Positions 26,816 through 35,036 of a stretch of 64,000 bases of DNA are shown in pieces; within the stretch, counting starts at the first letter, position 1; each line of letters begins with the position of its first letter. Both the position numbers and the translations under genes were made by a program. A model generated the notes under the pieces. It had not been told where the DNA came from and searched no databases. It saw nothing but the letters and a program-made list of their open reading frames with translations. Source of the DNA: an uncultured Algibacter sp. (GTDB taxonomy: Bacteria; Bacteroidota; Bacteroidia; Flavobacteriales; Flavobacteriaceae); contig NZ_CANKXG010000007.1 in NCBI RefSeq assembly GCF_947487575.1, positions 1 through 64,000 on the forward strand, in the 5' to 3' direction.

Positions 26816-26833
26816 TTAACATGTTTATGTTAA
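26816..26833 (-). promoter_or_regulatory. 18-bp operator-like palindrome upstream of the YiaK-like gene
   Basis: A perfect inverted repeat, TTAACAT-GTTT-ATGTTAA, ends 11 bases before the start codon at 26805. The symmetry, size and position are those of a dimeric repressor site rather than a terminator, as there is no U-tract and the stem is AT-rich. The protein that binds it is unknown. Confidence 0.55.
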
Positions 26834-26866
26834 ATTATGACAGAAGATTGATTCAGTAAATTAGAA

Positions 26867-27472
26867 TTATTCTGGACTAAAATTCTCATTCAAACCATGA
26901 ATATACCCTAAAACATCGTCTTTTCCAATGTCTTTTGAAGATGATGTTATAAAGTAATTTGGCATCTCTTCCCAAGTTTCTAAAAGAATATTTTTATAAT
27001 TTTCAACATGGTTTTCAATAGCTTTAGGTCTTAGTTTGTCAGCTTTGGTAAATATGATTGAAAAAGGAATGCCGTTTTCACCAAGCCATTGCATAAACTC
27101 TAAATCTACAGGTTGCGGGTTGTGCCTTATATCAACTAGAACAAATGCAGTAACTAGTTGTTCTCGTAAACCAAAATACTGAGTTATAAATTTTTGAAAT
27201 ACCTTTTTTGCGCTTTTAGAAACACGTGCATAGCCATAACCTGGCAAATCTACTAAATGCCAATTTTTATTAATTAAAAAATGATTAATAAGCTGTGTTT
27301 TCCCTGGTCTTCCTGAAGTTTTCGCAAGGCTTTTCCTGCTAGTGAGCATGTTAATTAATGAAGATTTACCAACATTACTTCTTCCAATAAATGCGTATTC
27401 AGGTAGTCTGCTTTTTGGGCATTTTTCAACATCAGAGTTACTAACTACAAATTCTGCAGACTTAATTTTCAT
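26867..27472 (-). CDS. engB: Ribosome-biogenesis GTPase EngB (YihA/YsxC)
   Basis: A GTPase needed for large-subunit assembly. The 201-aa length is typical. All G motifs are visible: GRSNVGKSS (residues 30-38), the G2-region TSGRPGKTQ, DLPGYGYA, TKADKL and TSSSKDIG. It is followed by no gene for 60 bases and preceded by the alpha/beta hydrolase on the same strand with a 33-base gap, so the hydrolase and engB are probably one transcript. Confidence 0.96.
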   Translation of the reverse strand: MKIKSAEFVVSNSDVEKCPKSRLPEYAFIGRSNVGKSSLINMLTSRKSLAKTSGRPGKTQLINHFLINKNWHLVDLPGYGYARVSKSAKKVFQKFITQYFGLREQLVTAFVLVDIRHNPQPVDLEFMQWLGENGIPFSIIFTKADKLRPKAIENHVENYKNILLETWEEMPNYFITSSSKDIGKDDVLGYIHGLNENFSPE

Positions 27473-27505
27473 ATTTTGAGTAAATGGATTTTTTTATAGA
27501 ATTTG

Positions 27506-28285
27506 TCAGAATCCTTTTTTCTGTAACCAAGTATCAAGTATCTTGTTGAACTCATCAGGGTGTTCCATCATTGCAGCATGACCACATTTGTCAATCCAAT
27601 ATAATTCTGAATCTGGTAGTAATTCATTAAATTCTTCGGCAACTTCAGGCGGTGTGACACCATCATTTTTTCCCCAAATAATACACGTTGGGGTTGTTAA
27701 ATCAGGCAAGTCTTTAGCCATATTGTGTCTTATTGCGCTTTTGGCAATCGCTAAAGTTTTTATAAGTTTATTTCGATTATTTACAGTTTCATAAACTTCA
27801 TCAACAATATCTTTTGTAGCTACAGCTGGGTCGTAAAATACATCTTGGGCTTTCTTTTTAATTACCTCGTAATCACTACGCTTGGTGTAGCCACCGCCCA
27901 TAGCATTTTCGTATAACCCAGAGCTTCCTGTTATTATAAGTGCTTTTACGCGTTCAGGAAAGAGTTTGGTATGGTATAAACCAATATGTCCACCTAAAGA
28001 GTTGCCTAATAAAATGACTTCTTTAAAACCTTTAAATTCAATAAAATCATGTAGGTATTTCGCGAAATATTTAACGTTGGTTTTAAGCAAAGATTTACTG
28101 TAAAGTGGTAATTCAGGGATAAGGACTTTGTAGTTTCTTGTACTGAAATATTCGGTTACAGCATCAAAATTACTAAGGCCTCCCATAAGGCCATGTAATA
28201 CAATAATAGGTGTGCCTTCACCTGCTTCAATATAGCTGTAATTTTTTTCTTTTTTTAAACTATGCGTCATCAATAGGTTAGTCAT
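27506..28285 (-). CDS. Alpha/beta-fold hydrolase
   Basis: A 259-aa serine hydrolase with the oxyanion motif HGLMGG (residues 31-36), nucleophile Ser96 in LLGNSLGG, Asp208 in IWGKNDGVTPP and His236 in KCGHAAMMEHP. The fold is complete; the substrate is unknown (esterase, lipase or MhpC-like). An in-frame second ATG five codons in (28270) is an alternative start. It has the first position in a minus-strand pair with engB and diverges from the dcw cluster. Confidence 0.88.
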   Translation of the reverse strand: MTNLLMTHSLKKEKNYSYIEAGEGTPIIVLHGLMGGLSNFDAVTEYFSTRNYKVLIPELPLYSKSLLKTNVKYFAKYLHDFIEFKGFKEVILLGNSLGGHIGLYHTKLFPERVKALIITGSSGLYENAMGGGYTKRSDYEVIKKKAQDVFYDPAVATKDIVDEVYETVNNRNKLIKTLAIAKSAIRHNMAKDLPDLTTPTCIIWGKNDGVTPPEVAEEFNELLPDSELYWIDKCGHAAMMEHPDEFNKILDTWLQKKGF

Positions 28286-28519
28286 TCATTCGATAAAAAC
28301 AAATATAGGTATTTCATTCATATTTCCATCATAATAATTGTTTTCAAGGAAAAACAGGGGTTTTTATAAATGAGATTATTGAAACTTTAATAAAGACATA
28401 TTAACAATATGAGTATTTCATAATTTAAAATTTTCAATTAGAAATTGAGCTTGTTATAGCGTGGGTTTTACAATCCTAAAATCGGTTAAAAAACATATTT
28501 GATTGAATATTTATTAACA
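28286..28519. other. Upstream part of the mraZ leader, no gene
   Basis: This is the left part of a 312-base gap between divergent genes. It is AT-rich, has no open frame of note and no strong hairpin. The right part of the gap holds the MraZ operator and a -7 box. The only other signal is a TATTTG near 28496 that does not match the promoter consensus well. Confidence 0.6.
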
Positions 28520-28550
28520 AAGTGGTATTTAGTGGTATAAAGTGGGATAA
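28520..28550 (+). promoter_or_regulatory. MraZ operator: three 10-bp direct repeats
   Basis: Three tandem repeats with exactly 10-bp period occur: AGTGGTATTT (28521-28530), AGTGGTATAA (28531-28540) and AGTGGGATAA (28541-28550), each preceded by A or T. MraZ proteins bind direct GTGGG- or AAAGTG-type repeats with one helical turn spacing in front of their own operon in other phyla. The array lies just upstream of the -7 box at 28558, so bound MraZ would cover the -33 region. Confidence 0.75.
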
Positions 28551-28557
28551 TTTTCAA

Positions 28558-28565
28558 TATATTTG
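28558..28565 (+). promoter_or_regulatory. -7 promoter element of the dcw cluster
   Basis: TATATTTG matches TAnnTTTG perfectly and lies 32 bases before the TTG start of mraZ. No TTG is found at the -33 distance because the MraZ repeats occupy that place. Confidence 0.5.
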
Positions 28566-28597
28566 AAACTTAAACGTTTAAAACTCAGCAAACCGGA

Positions 28598-29068
28598 TTG
28601 GATTTAATTACAGGGACATATGATTGTAAAGTTGATGCAAAGGGTAGGTTAATGATGCCTGCGGCTATAAAAAAGCAGCTTTCTGCGATTTTACAAGACG
28701 GATTTGTCTTGCGTCGTTCTGTTTTTCAAAAATGTTTGGAGCTTTATCCTATTGAAGAATGGCAGGTGTTAATGGGGAAGATGAACAAGTTAAATAAGTT
28801 TAAAAAGAAGAATAATGATTTTATAAGAAGGTTTACTGCAGGGGCAAAAATGGTTGATGTAGATGTGAGTGGTAGATTGTTGATTCCTAAAGATTTAACT
28901 GTTTTTGCGGAAATTTCGAAGAATATTGTTGTGGCTTCAGCAATTAATATTATTGAGATTTGGGATAAGGATTTATACGAACAGGTTATTAGTGACGCAA
29001 CGATTGATTTTGCTGAATTAGCTGAAGATGTAATGGGACAAGATGACAATGACAATGGAATATCATAA
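28598..29068 (+). CDS. mraZ: Transcriptional regulator MraZ
   Basis: MraZ represses its own division and cell-wall operon in enterobacteria. The 156-aa product contains two SpoVT/AbrB-like MraZ halves: TGTYDCKVDAKGRLMMPAAIKKQL (about 5-28) and KMVDVDVSGRLLIPKDLTVFAEI (about 85-107), each with the DxxGRxxxP core. The start is TTG at 28598; no suitable ATG precedes the first motif. The start of rsmH lies inside its 3' end. The 10-bp repeats upstream are the expected target. Confidence 0.95.
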   Translation: MDLITGTYDCKVDAKGRLMMPAAIKKQLSAILQDGFVLRRSVFQKCLELYPIEEWQVLMGKMNKLNKFKKKNNDFIRRFTAGAKMVDVDVSGRLLIPKDLTVFAEISKNIVVASAINIIEIWDKDLYEQVISDATIDFAELAEDVMGQDDNDNGIS

Positions 29069-29951
29069 TCCTGTACTTCTTAAAGAAACCGTTGATGGTT
29101 TAAAGATAGATCCAAACGGTGTTTATGTGGATGTTACTTTTGGCGGTGGCGGACATAGTAAAGAAATTTTAAAACGCCTTGGTAATAAGGGAAAACTTTT
29201 TGCTTTTGATCAAGATTTGGATGCTCTTAGAAATACAATTGATGATGATAGATTTACACTGATACATGAAAACTTCAGGTTTGTAAAGCGTTTTTTGAGA
29301 TTTCATGGTGTAAAGCAAGTTGATGGAGTTCTGGCTGATTTTGGTGTGTCTTCGCATCAATTTGATGTTGCTGAACGAGGATTTTCAACTCGTTTTGAAG
29401 CAGATTTGGATATGCGTATGAATCAAGAAAACGAGTTGTCAGCTTTTCATGTTGTTAATGAGTATGAGGAGGATAGATTAAAACAAGTGTTTTTGCAATA
29501 TGGTGAGTTGCGTGCCGCTCCAGCTATGGCAAGATTAATAGTTGAATACAGGGAAACGGAACCAATAATTACTAGCGAGCAGCTAAAAACGGTGTTGAGG
29601 AAATTTTTGCCTCCAAGACATGAAAATAAGGTGCTAGCTCAAATTTATCAAGCAATTAGGATTGAGGTTAATCAAGAAATCGAGGTTTTAAAGGAGTTTT
29701 TACTTCAAACTCCAGAAGTATTAAAGGTTGGTGGTCGATTAAGTTTTATTTCCTATCACTCTCTTGAGGACAGGTTGGTAAAGCGTTTTATTAGAAATGG
29801 CATGTTTGAAGGAGAGCCAGAGCGAGATATGTTTGGAAATTTTGAGGTGCCACTAAAAAAAGTAAACGGATTAATTGTGCCAACAGCAGAAGAAATAAAA
29901 ATAAATAATAGAGCAAGAAGTGCAAAACTTCGAATTGCGGAGAAATTATAA
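29043..29951 (+). CDS. rsmH: 16S rRNA m4C1402 methyltransferase RsmH
   Basis: RsmH (MraW) adds the N4-methyl group to C1402 of 16S rRNA using S-adenosylmethionine. The 302-aa product shows EYHNPVLLKETVDGL, the SAM motif YVDVTFGGGGHS, VDGVLADFGVSSHQFD, ERGFSTRFEADLDMRMN and SFISYHSLEDRLVKRFI. Three ATG codons (29043, 29049, 29055) can start it; the first has the best spacing from GGGACAAG. All overlap mraZ by 14-26 bases, so it is coupled to it. Confidence 0.96.
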   Translation: MTMTMEYHNPVLLKETVDGLKIDPNGVYVDVTFGGGGHSKEILKRLGNKGKLFAFDQDLDALRNTIDDDRFTLIHENFRFVKRFLRFHGVKQVDGVLADFGVSSHQFDVAERGFSTRFEADLDMRMNQENELSAFHVVNEYEEDRLKQVFLQYGELRAAPAMARLIVEYRETEPIITSEQLKTVLRKFLPPRHENKVLAQIYQAIRIEVNQEIEVLKEFLLQTPEVLKVGGRLSFISYHSLEDRLVKRFIRNGMFEGEPERDMFGNFEVPLKKVNGLIVPTAEEIKINNRARSAKLRIAEKL

Positions 29952-30272
29952 GTGAAGAAAAATATCTACAACATATTAAAGGGAACTTTTTTAGTCAGTG
30001 ATGATTCATTTAGAAACTGGCGATTCATTCTATTCATTTCAGGGCTTGCTATAATAATGATTGCAAGCTCGCACAGTGCAGATAAAAAAGTATATGAAAT
30101 TGCGCGATTAAAAAATGAAGTTAAAGAAATGCGTTCGGCATTTGTTGATGGACGATCTAAGCTTATGAGGCTTAAAATGGAATCGCATGTTATAGAAGTA
30201 ATGAAAGATAAAGGGTTGGCACCTTCGGTTATTCCGCCAAAAAAAATTAAAGTTAAAAAAACTCAAAATTAA
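29952..30272 (+). CDS. ftsL: FtsL-like divisome protein
   Basis: A 106-aa protein with a short cytosolic part, one membrane segment (about residues 25-41, WRFILFISGLAIIMIASS) and a periplasmic coiled coil (KKVYEIARLKNEVKEMRSAFVDGRSKLMRLKMESHVIEVMKDKG) split here by position 50-90, the FtsL design. The identification rests on topology and position between rsmH and ftsI, as in other dcw clusters. The start is GTG at 29952, one base after the rsmH stop. The Pro/Lys-rich tail is of unknown role. Confidence 0.85.
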   Translation: MKKNIYNILKGTFLVSDDSFRNWRFILFISGLAIIMIASSHSADKKVYEIARLKNEVKEMRSAFVDGRSKLMRLKMESHVIEVMKDKGLAPSVIPPKKIKVKKTQN

Positions 30273-30281
30273 AGTTAAACC

Positions 30282-32297
30282 TTGGCAGTAAACGAAAGCA
30301 ACATATTAAACCGTTTGTATTTTATAGCTGGATGTATGTTCATCTTCGGACTTGCTGTGGTTTTTAAATTGTTGAGTATTCAATTTCTTCAAGGCGATGT
30401 TTATCGGGCAAAAGCTACGGAGCGTGTTGTGAAAAATGTGGTTATCCCTGCTAATAGAGGAAATGTGTATTCGGTTAATGGTAATTTATTAGCAACCTCA
30501 ATTCCTAAATACGATATCCGAATTGATGCCTTAACGCCAAAAACAAAAACTTTTGAAAAACACATAAAACCGCTTTGTGATTCACTTTTTAAATATTCAG
30601 GAAAACCTTCAAGTAAATTTGAAAAAGATATTAGGCGTGCACGGGCAAACAGAAATAGATACTTTTTGTTAGCAAGAAATATTGGTTATTCAGATTATAT
30701 AAGATTAAGAAATTTTCCATTATTAGAATTAGGAGCTTTTAAAGGCGGTTTAATCGTTGAGCAAACTACAAAACGAGAACACCCAATGGGTGGTATTGCT
30801 CAGAGAACTATTGGTTACGAGCGTATTGATGATAAAGGAAATGTAACTAGACCTGGGATTGATGGTGCTTTTGGAATAAAGTATTTAAGAGGAGTTGATG
30901 GGCAGCGTAAAAAACAACAAATAGGAAAAGGGCAATGGAAGCCTTTAAGTGATGCTAATGAAATTGAACCAAAAGATGGCTATGATGTTTATACTACAAT
31001 TGATGTAAACATACAAGATATTGCGCACCATGCATTGCTAGCGCAATTAGAAAAATATAAAGCAGACCATGGTTGTGTTGTGGTTATGGAAACAAAAACA
31101 GGAGAGATTCGAGCAATTTCAAATTTAGGAAGAAATAAAAACGGGCATTACTATGAGCGTTTAAATTATGCGGTAGGTGAAAGTCATGAATCGGGTTCTA
31201 CATTTAAGCTTATGGCGCTTGCTGCAGCTTTTGAAGATAAAGTGGTTGATACAAGTGATGTTGTAGATACAGAAAAAGGAATTTTAAGCTTTTACGGAAA
31301 AAAGGTTCGCGATTCTAAGCACGGAGGTTATGGTAAGGTGACAGTTTCAAAAGCATTCGAAGTGTCTTCTAATACAGGTATTGTAAAAGCAATTGATCAA
31401 GCTTACAGAAAACAACCTGAAAAATTTGTCGACAGGTTGTATGATATGAATTTAAATAGTGATTTGAATTTACCAATTATAGGAGAGCCAAAACCAATCA
31501 TTCCAGATCCGAGAGTTAAAAATGGGCGTTGGAGTGGTATTGCATTGCAATGGATGGCTTATGGCTACGGCGTATCATTTACACCTTTGCAAACCTTAAC
31601 ATTTTACAATGCGGTTGCTAATGATGGTGTAATGGTAAAACCAAGATTTTTAAGAGAAGTTAAGGAGTTTGATAAGGTTATTGAGCCTTTTGAAAAAGAA
31701 GTTATTAATAAAGAAATCTGTTCAAAAGAAACGATTGTAAAATTACAAGCATTGCTTAAAAATGTAGTTGAAAAGAAGCATGGGACGGGGTATAGACTGT
31801 ATTCTAAGAATTTCTCAATGGCTGGAAAAACGGGTACTTGCCAAAAAGATTATAGGGATAAAGAAAAACTGAATTACATCTCATCATTTGCAGGGTATTT
31901 TCCTGCGGAGAATCCCAAGTATTCATGTATTGTAGTGATTCATGAGCCAGATAAAAGTGTTGGTTATTATGGAGCAGATGTATCAGGTCCAGTTTTTAAA
32001 AGAGTAGCTCAAAAAATATATACAGATACGCCTTTAGTAGATGAGATAGAATCCTTAGAAGTGAAAATGGGGGCTGTTGAAGATGAATATGAGAAATTTT
32101 ACAAAACAGCTCAAATTTATAAAACGATTATGCCAAATTTAGTTGGTATGCCTGCTATGGATGCATTGGCATTATTAGAAAATATGCAGATTGATGTTAA
32201 AGTAAAATTGAATGGTAATGGTGTTGTAAAAGCACAGTCTGTTAATAAAAATACAAAGCTAAAAAATAATCAAATCATAGTTTTAAAAGCATCATGA
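30282..32297 (+). CDS. ftsI: Septal transpeptidase FtsI (PBP3) with C-terminal PASTA domain
   Basis: Cross-links septal peptidoglycan. The 671-aa product has one membrane segment (about 12-34), a dimerisation domain with VIPANRGNVYSVNGNLLATS, and a transpeptidase domain with SxxK in GSTFKLM (about 308), SxN in VSSNTG (about 360) and KTG in MAGKTGTCQ (about 515). A single PASTA domain closes the protein (about 618-671, MPNLVGMPAMDALALLENM). PASTA on this enzyme is more usual in Gram-positive bacteria but is also found in Bacteroidota. The start is TTG at 30282 and the stop overlaps murE (ATGA). Confidence 0.95.
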   Translation: MAVNESNILNRLYFIAGCMFIFGLAVVFKLLSIQFLQGDVYRAKATERVVKNVVIPANRGNVYSVNGNLLATSIPKYDIRIDALTPKTKTFEKHIKPLCDSLFKYSGKPSSKFEKDIRRARANRNRYFLLARNIGYSDYIRLRNFPLLELGAFKGGLIVEQTTKREHPMGGIAQRTIGYERIDDKGNVTRPGIDGAFGIKYLRGVDGQRKKQQIGKGQWKPLSDANEIEPKDGYDVYTTIDVNIQDIAHHALLAQLEKYKADHGCVVVMETKTGEIRAISNLGRNKNGHYYERLNYAVGESHESGSTFKLMALAAAFEDKVVDTSDVVDTEKGILSFYGKKVRDSKHGGYGKVTVSKAFEVSSNTGIVKAIDQAYRKQPEKFVDRLYDMNLNSDLNLPIIGEPKPIIPDPRVKNGRWSGIALQWMAYGYGVSFTPLQTLTFYNAVANDGVMVKPRFLREVKEFDKVIEPFEKEVINKEICSKETIVKLQALLKNVVEKKHGTGYRLYSKNFSMAGKTGTCQKDYRDKEKLNYISSFAGYFPAENPKYSCIVVIHEPDKSVGYYGADVSGPVFKRVAQKIYTDTPLVDEIESLEVKMGAVEDEYEKFYKTAQIYKTIMPNLVGMPAMDALALLENMQIDVKVKLNGNGVVKAQSVNKNTKLKNNQIIVLKAS

Positions 32298-33757
32298 TAG
32301 CATTAAAAGACATATTGTATAAGGCTACCTTAAATGCTGTGGTTGGAAGTACTGGCATACATGTTCATGCTGTTAATTTTGATTCTAGAAAGGTTGAAAA
32401 AAATCACTTATTTGTTGCAATTCGTGGTTTGGTGGCTGATGGACATGATTATATTGAGACGGCTATAAAAAAAGGAGCGATAAGTGTAGTTTGTGAAAGT
32501 ATGCCTAAAAAATTAGTTGATGGTGTTACTTATGTTGAAGTAGATAATACAAGTAAGGCTTTAGCTATCATAGCTTCAAATTTTTATAAAAATCCATCAG
32601 AAAACCTAAGACTTGTTGGTGTTACTGGAACAAATGGAAAAACTACGGTAACAAGTTTATTGTATCAGTTGTTTAAAAAAGCAGGGTATAAAGTTGGATT
32701 ACTGTCTACTGTAAAAATTATGGTAGATGAAGTTGAATATAAAGCAACACATACCACTCCTGATTCGCTAACTATTAATAAGTATTTAAGTGAAATGAAT
32801 GCTGAAGGTGTGGAGTTTTGCTTTATGGAAGTAAGCTCTCATGGTATTCATCAATTTAGAACAGAAGGTTTGCGCTTTGAAGGCGGCATTTTTACTAACT
32901 TATCACATGATCATCTAGATTATCATAAAACATTTGCAGAGTATAGAGATGTTAAAAAGAAATTCTTCGATAAATTATCTAGTCAAGCTTTTGCCTTGGT
33001 AAATATTGATGATAAAAATGGCTTGGTGATGCTGCAAAATAGCCAAGCAAAAAAATATACCTACGCCTTAAAGCAATATGCAGATTATAAAACTCAAATT
33101 TTAGAAAATCAGTTTGGAGGCTTATTGTTAAAGGTTAATGATAGCGAAGTGTGGACAAGACTTATTGGGAATTTTAACGCTTATAACGTGTTGGCAATTT
33201 ACGCTACTGCGGAATTATTAGGGCTTGAAAAAGTAGAAATACTACGTTTAATAAGCGGTCTAGAAAGCGTAAGTGGTCGTTTTCAATATGTGATTTCAGA
33301 TGAAAAAATAACGGCTATTGTTGATTATGCACATACACCTGATGCGTTAAAAAATGTGTTAGAGACTATTAATAGTATCCGGACTAAGAATGAAGAACTT
33401 ATTACTGTTGTTGGTTGTGGAGGTGATAGAGATAAAATAAAGCGCCCGAAAATGGGACACATATCTTCTGCATTAAGTACCAAAGTGATTTTTACAAGTG
33501 ATAATCCAAGAAGTGAAAAACCTGAAGATATTTTAAATGAAATTGAAGCAGGTGTTGAGCCTCAAAATTTCAAAAAAACACTAACTATTGAAGACAGGAA
33601 ACAGGCTATAAAAACAGCTTGTCAAATGGCTCAGGCTAACGATATTATTTTAATAGCGGGTAAAGGTCATGAAACGTATCAAGAAATTAAAGGCGAACGC
33701 TATGATTTTGATGACCTTAAAATAGTAAAAGAATTTTTAAAACAATTACAAAAATAA
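32294..33757 (+). CDS. murE: UDP-MurNAc-L-Ala-D-Glu:meso-diaminopimelate ligase
   Basis: Adds the third amino acid to the peptidoglycan precursor in the cytosol. The 487-aa product has the P-loop [15 protein letters not shown] (about 112), the central domain signatures FMEVSSHGI and [10 protein letters not shown], and [13 protein letters not shown] near 405. The DNPR motif is the mark of meso-diaminopimelate-specific MurE, so this organism has DAP-type peptidoglycan. It starts with ATG inside the ftsI stop (4-base overlap) and ends one base before mraY. Confidence 0.97.
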   Translation: MIALKDILYKATLNAVVGSTGIHVHAVNFDSRKVEKNHLFVAIRGLVADGHDYIETAIKKGAISVVCESMPKKLVDGVTYVEVDNTSKALAIIASNFYKNPSENLRLVGVTGTNGKTTVTSLLYQLFKKAGYKVGLLSTVKIMVDEVEYKATHTTPDSLTINKYLSEMNAEGVEFCFMEVSSHGIHQFRTEGLRFEGGIFTNLSHDHLDYHKTFAEYRDVKKKFFDKLSSQAFALVNIDDKNGLVMLQNSQAKKYTYALKQYADYKTQILENQFGGLLLKVNDSEVWTRLIGNFNAYNVLAIYATAELLGLEKVEILRLISGLESVSGRFQYVISDEKITAIVDYAHTPDALKNVLETINSIRTKNEELITVVGCGGDRDKIKRPKMGHISSALSTKVIFTSDNPRSEKPEDILNEIEAGVEPQNFKKTLTIEDRKQAIKTACQMAQANDIILIAGKGHETYQEIKGERYDFDDLKIVKEFLKQLQK

Positions 33758-33758
33758 T

Positions 33759-35000
33759 ATGCTGTATTACCTATTCGAATATTTAGAAAAACAGTTTCAG
33801 CTTTCAGGAGCTACGCTTTTTGGGTTTTTAACTTTCAGGGCGGCTTTGGCTATGATTTTGTCACTGTTAATTTCTACTATTTATGGTAAAAGAATCATTC
33901 GCTTTCTGCAAAAAAAGCAAATGGGAGAGACTATAAGAGATTTGGGTTTAGAAGGGCAAAAGGAAAAAGCTGGAACACCAACCATGGGAGGGCTTATCAT
34001 TATTCTAGCAACACTTATTCCAGTGTTATTATTGGCTAAATTAGAAAACATTTACATCTTGCTTTTAATAGTAACAACGCTCTGGATGGGGGTTATTGGT
34101 TTTATTGATGATTATTTAAAGAAGTTTAAAAATGATAAAGAAGGGTTAAAAGGAAGGTTTAAGGTTTTAGGGCAAATAGGTTTAGGAATTATTGTAGGGG
34201 CAACCTTATTTTTTCATCAGGATGTAACGATGAAAGAGAAATTACCTATTGAAGAGCAACGTGTTTTATTGACTCAAAATCCAGATATAGAAGCTTCAAA
34301 ATTATTTGAAGATGAAATGAAGTCAACTAAAACTACAATTCCTTTTGTTAAAGGAAATGAGTTTGATTATGCCGATTTAATTACTTGGATAAGTCCAGAT
34401 TTAAAAAAATATGCATGGGTAATTTTTATTCTGATAGTTATAATCATCATTACAGGAGTTTCAAATGGAGCTAATTTAACAGATGGTATTGATGGTTTGG
34501 CAGCAGGAACTTCGGCAATTATTGTACTTACGTTAGGGATTTTTGCTTGGGTATCTGGTAACATTATTTTTTCAGAATACCTAAATATCATGTATATCCC
34601 AAGAGTTGAGGAAATCACAATTTATATAGCAGCTTTTGTAGGGGCTCTTATAGGTTTTTTATGGTATAACACCTTCCCAGCTCAAGTGTTTATGGGTGAT
34701 ACGGGAAGCTTGACCATAGGAGGGATTATAGCAGTAATAGCTATTGCAGTTCGTAAAGAATGGTTAATTCCTGTATTATGCGGAATTTTTGTTGCAGAAA
34801 ATTTATCTGTCATTATGCAAGTAAGCTGGTTTAAATATACCAAAAAGAAGTATGGGGAAGGTCGTCGGATTTTTAAAATGTCGCCTTTGCATCACCATTA
34901 TCAAAAATCTGGATATCACGAAAGTAAAATAGTTACACGGTTTTGGATTGTTGGGATTTTATTGGCTATCCTTTCAATTGTGACACTGAAAATTAGATAA
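33759..35000 (+). CDS. mraY: Phospho-MurNAc-pentapeptide transferase MraY
   Basis: Transfers phospho-MurNAc-pentapeptide to undecaprenyl phosphate, making lipid I. The 413-aa product is about 50 residues longer than enterobacterial MraY because of an insert at about 160-210 (LPIEEQRV ... GNEFDYADL) between membrane segments, typical of Bacteroidota. Key motifs are [31 protein letters not shown] with the catalytic Asp, [10 protein letters not shown] and [12 protein letters not shown]. The gap after it is 33 bases and is filled by a REP-like element. Confidence 0.97.
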   Translation: MLYYLFEYLEKQFQLSGATLFGFLTFRAALAMILSLLISTIYGKRIIRFLQKKQMGETIRDLGLEGQKEKAGTPTMGGLIIILATLIPVLLLAKLENIYILLLIVTTLWMGVIGFIDDYLKKFKNDKEGLKGRFKVLGQIGLGIIVGATLFFHQDVTMKEKLPIEEQRVLLTQNPDIEASKLFEDEMKSTKTTIPFVKGNEFDYADLITWISPDLKKYAWVIFILIVIIIITGVSNGANLTDGIDGLAAGTSAIIVLTLGIFAWVSGNIIFSEYLNIMYIPRVEEITIYIAAFVGALIGFLWYNTFPAQVFMGDTGSLTIGGIIAVIAIAVRKEWLIPVLCGIFVAENLSVIMQVSWFKYTKKKYGEGRRIFKMSPLHHHYQKSGYHESKIVTRFWIVGILLAILSIVTLKIR

Positions 35001-35002
35001 TA

Positions 35003-35036
35003 CTTGTCATGCTGAGCGCAGTCGAAGCATCTCATG
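35003..35036 (+). repeat. REP-like element in the mraY-murD gap
   Basis: The sequence from CTTGTCATGCTGAGCG to CAGTCGAAGCATCTCATG is the common extragenic repeat of Bacteroidota. It starts 2 bases after the mraY stop and its last ATG (35034) is the first possible murD start. It shares GCAGTCGAAGC with the repeat at 21199-21262. Only one arm is present. Confidence 0.7.

Noticed and set aside
28744-29055. 103-codon open frame on the minus strand inside mraZ
   Set aside because: It is antisense to mraZ, Ser-rich, and lacks any start signal or known motif.
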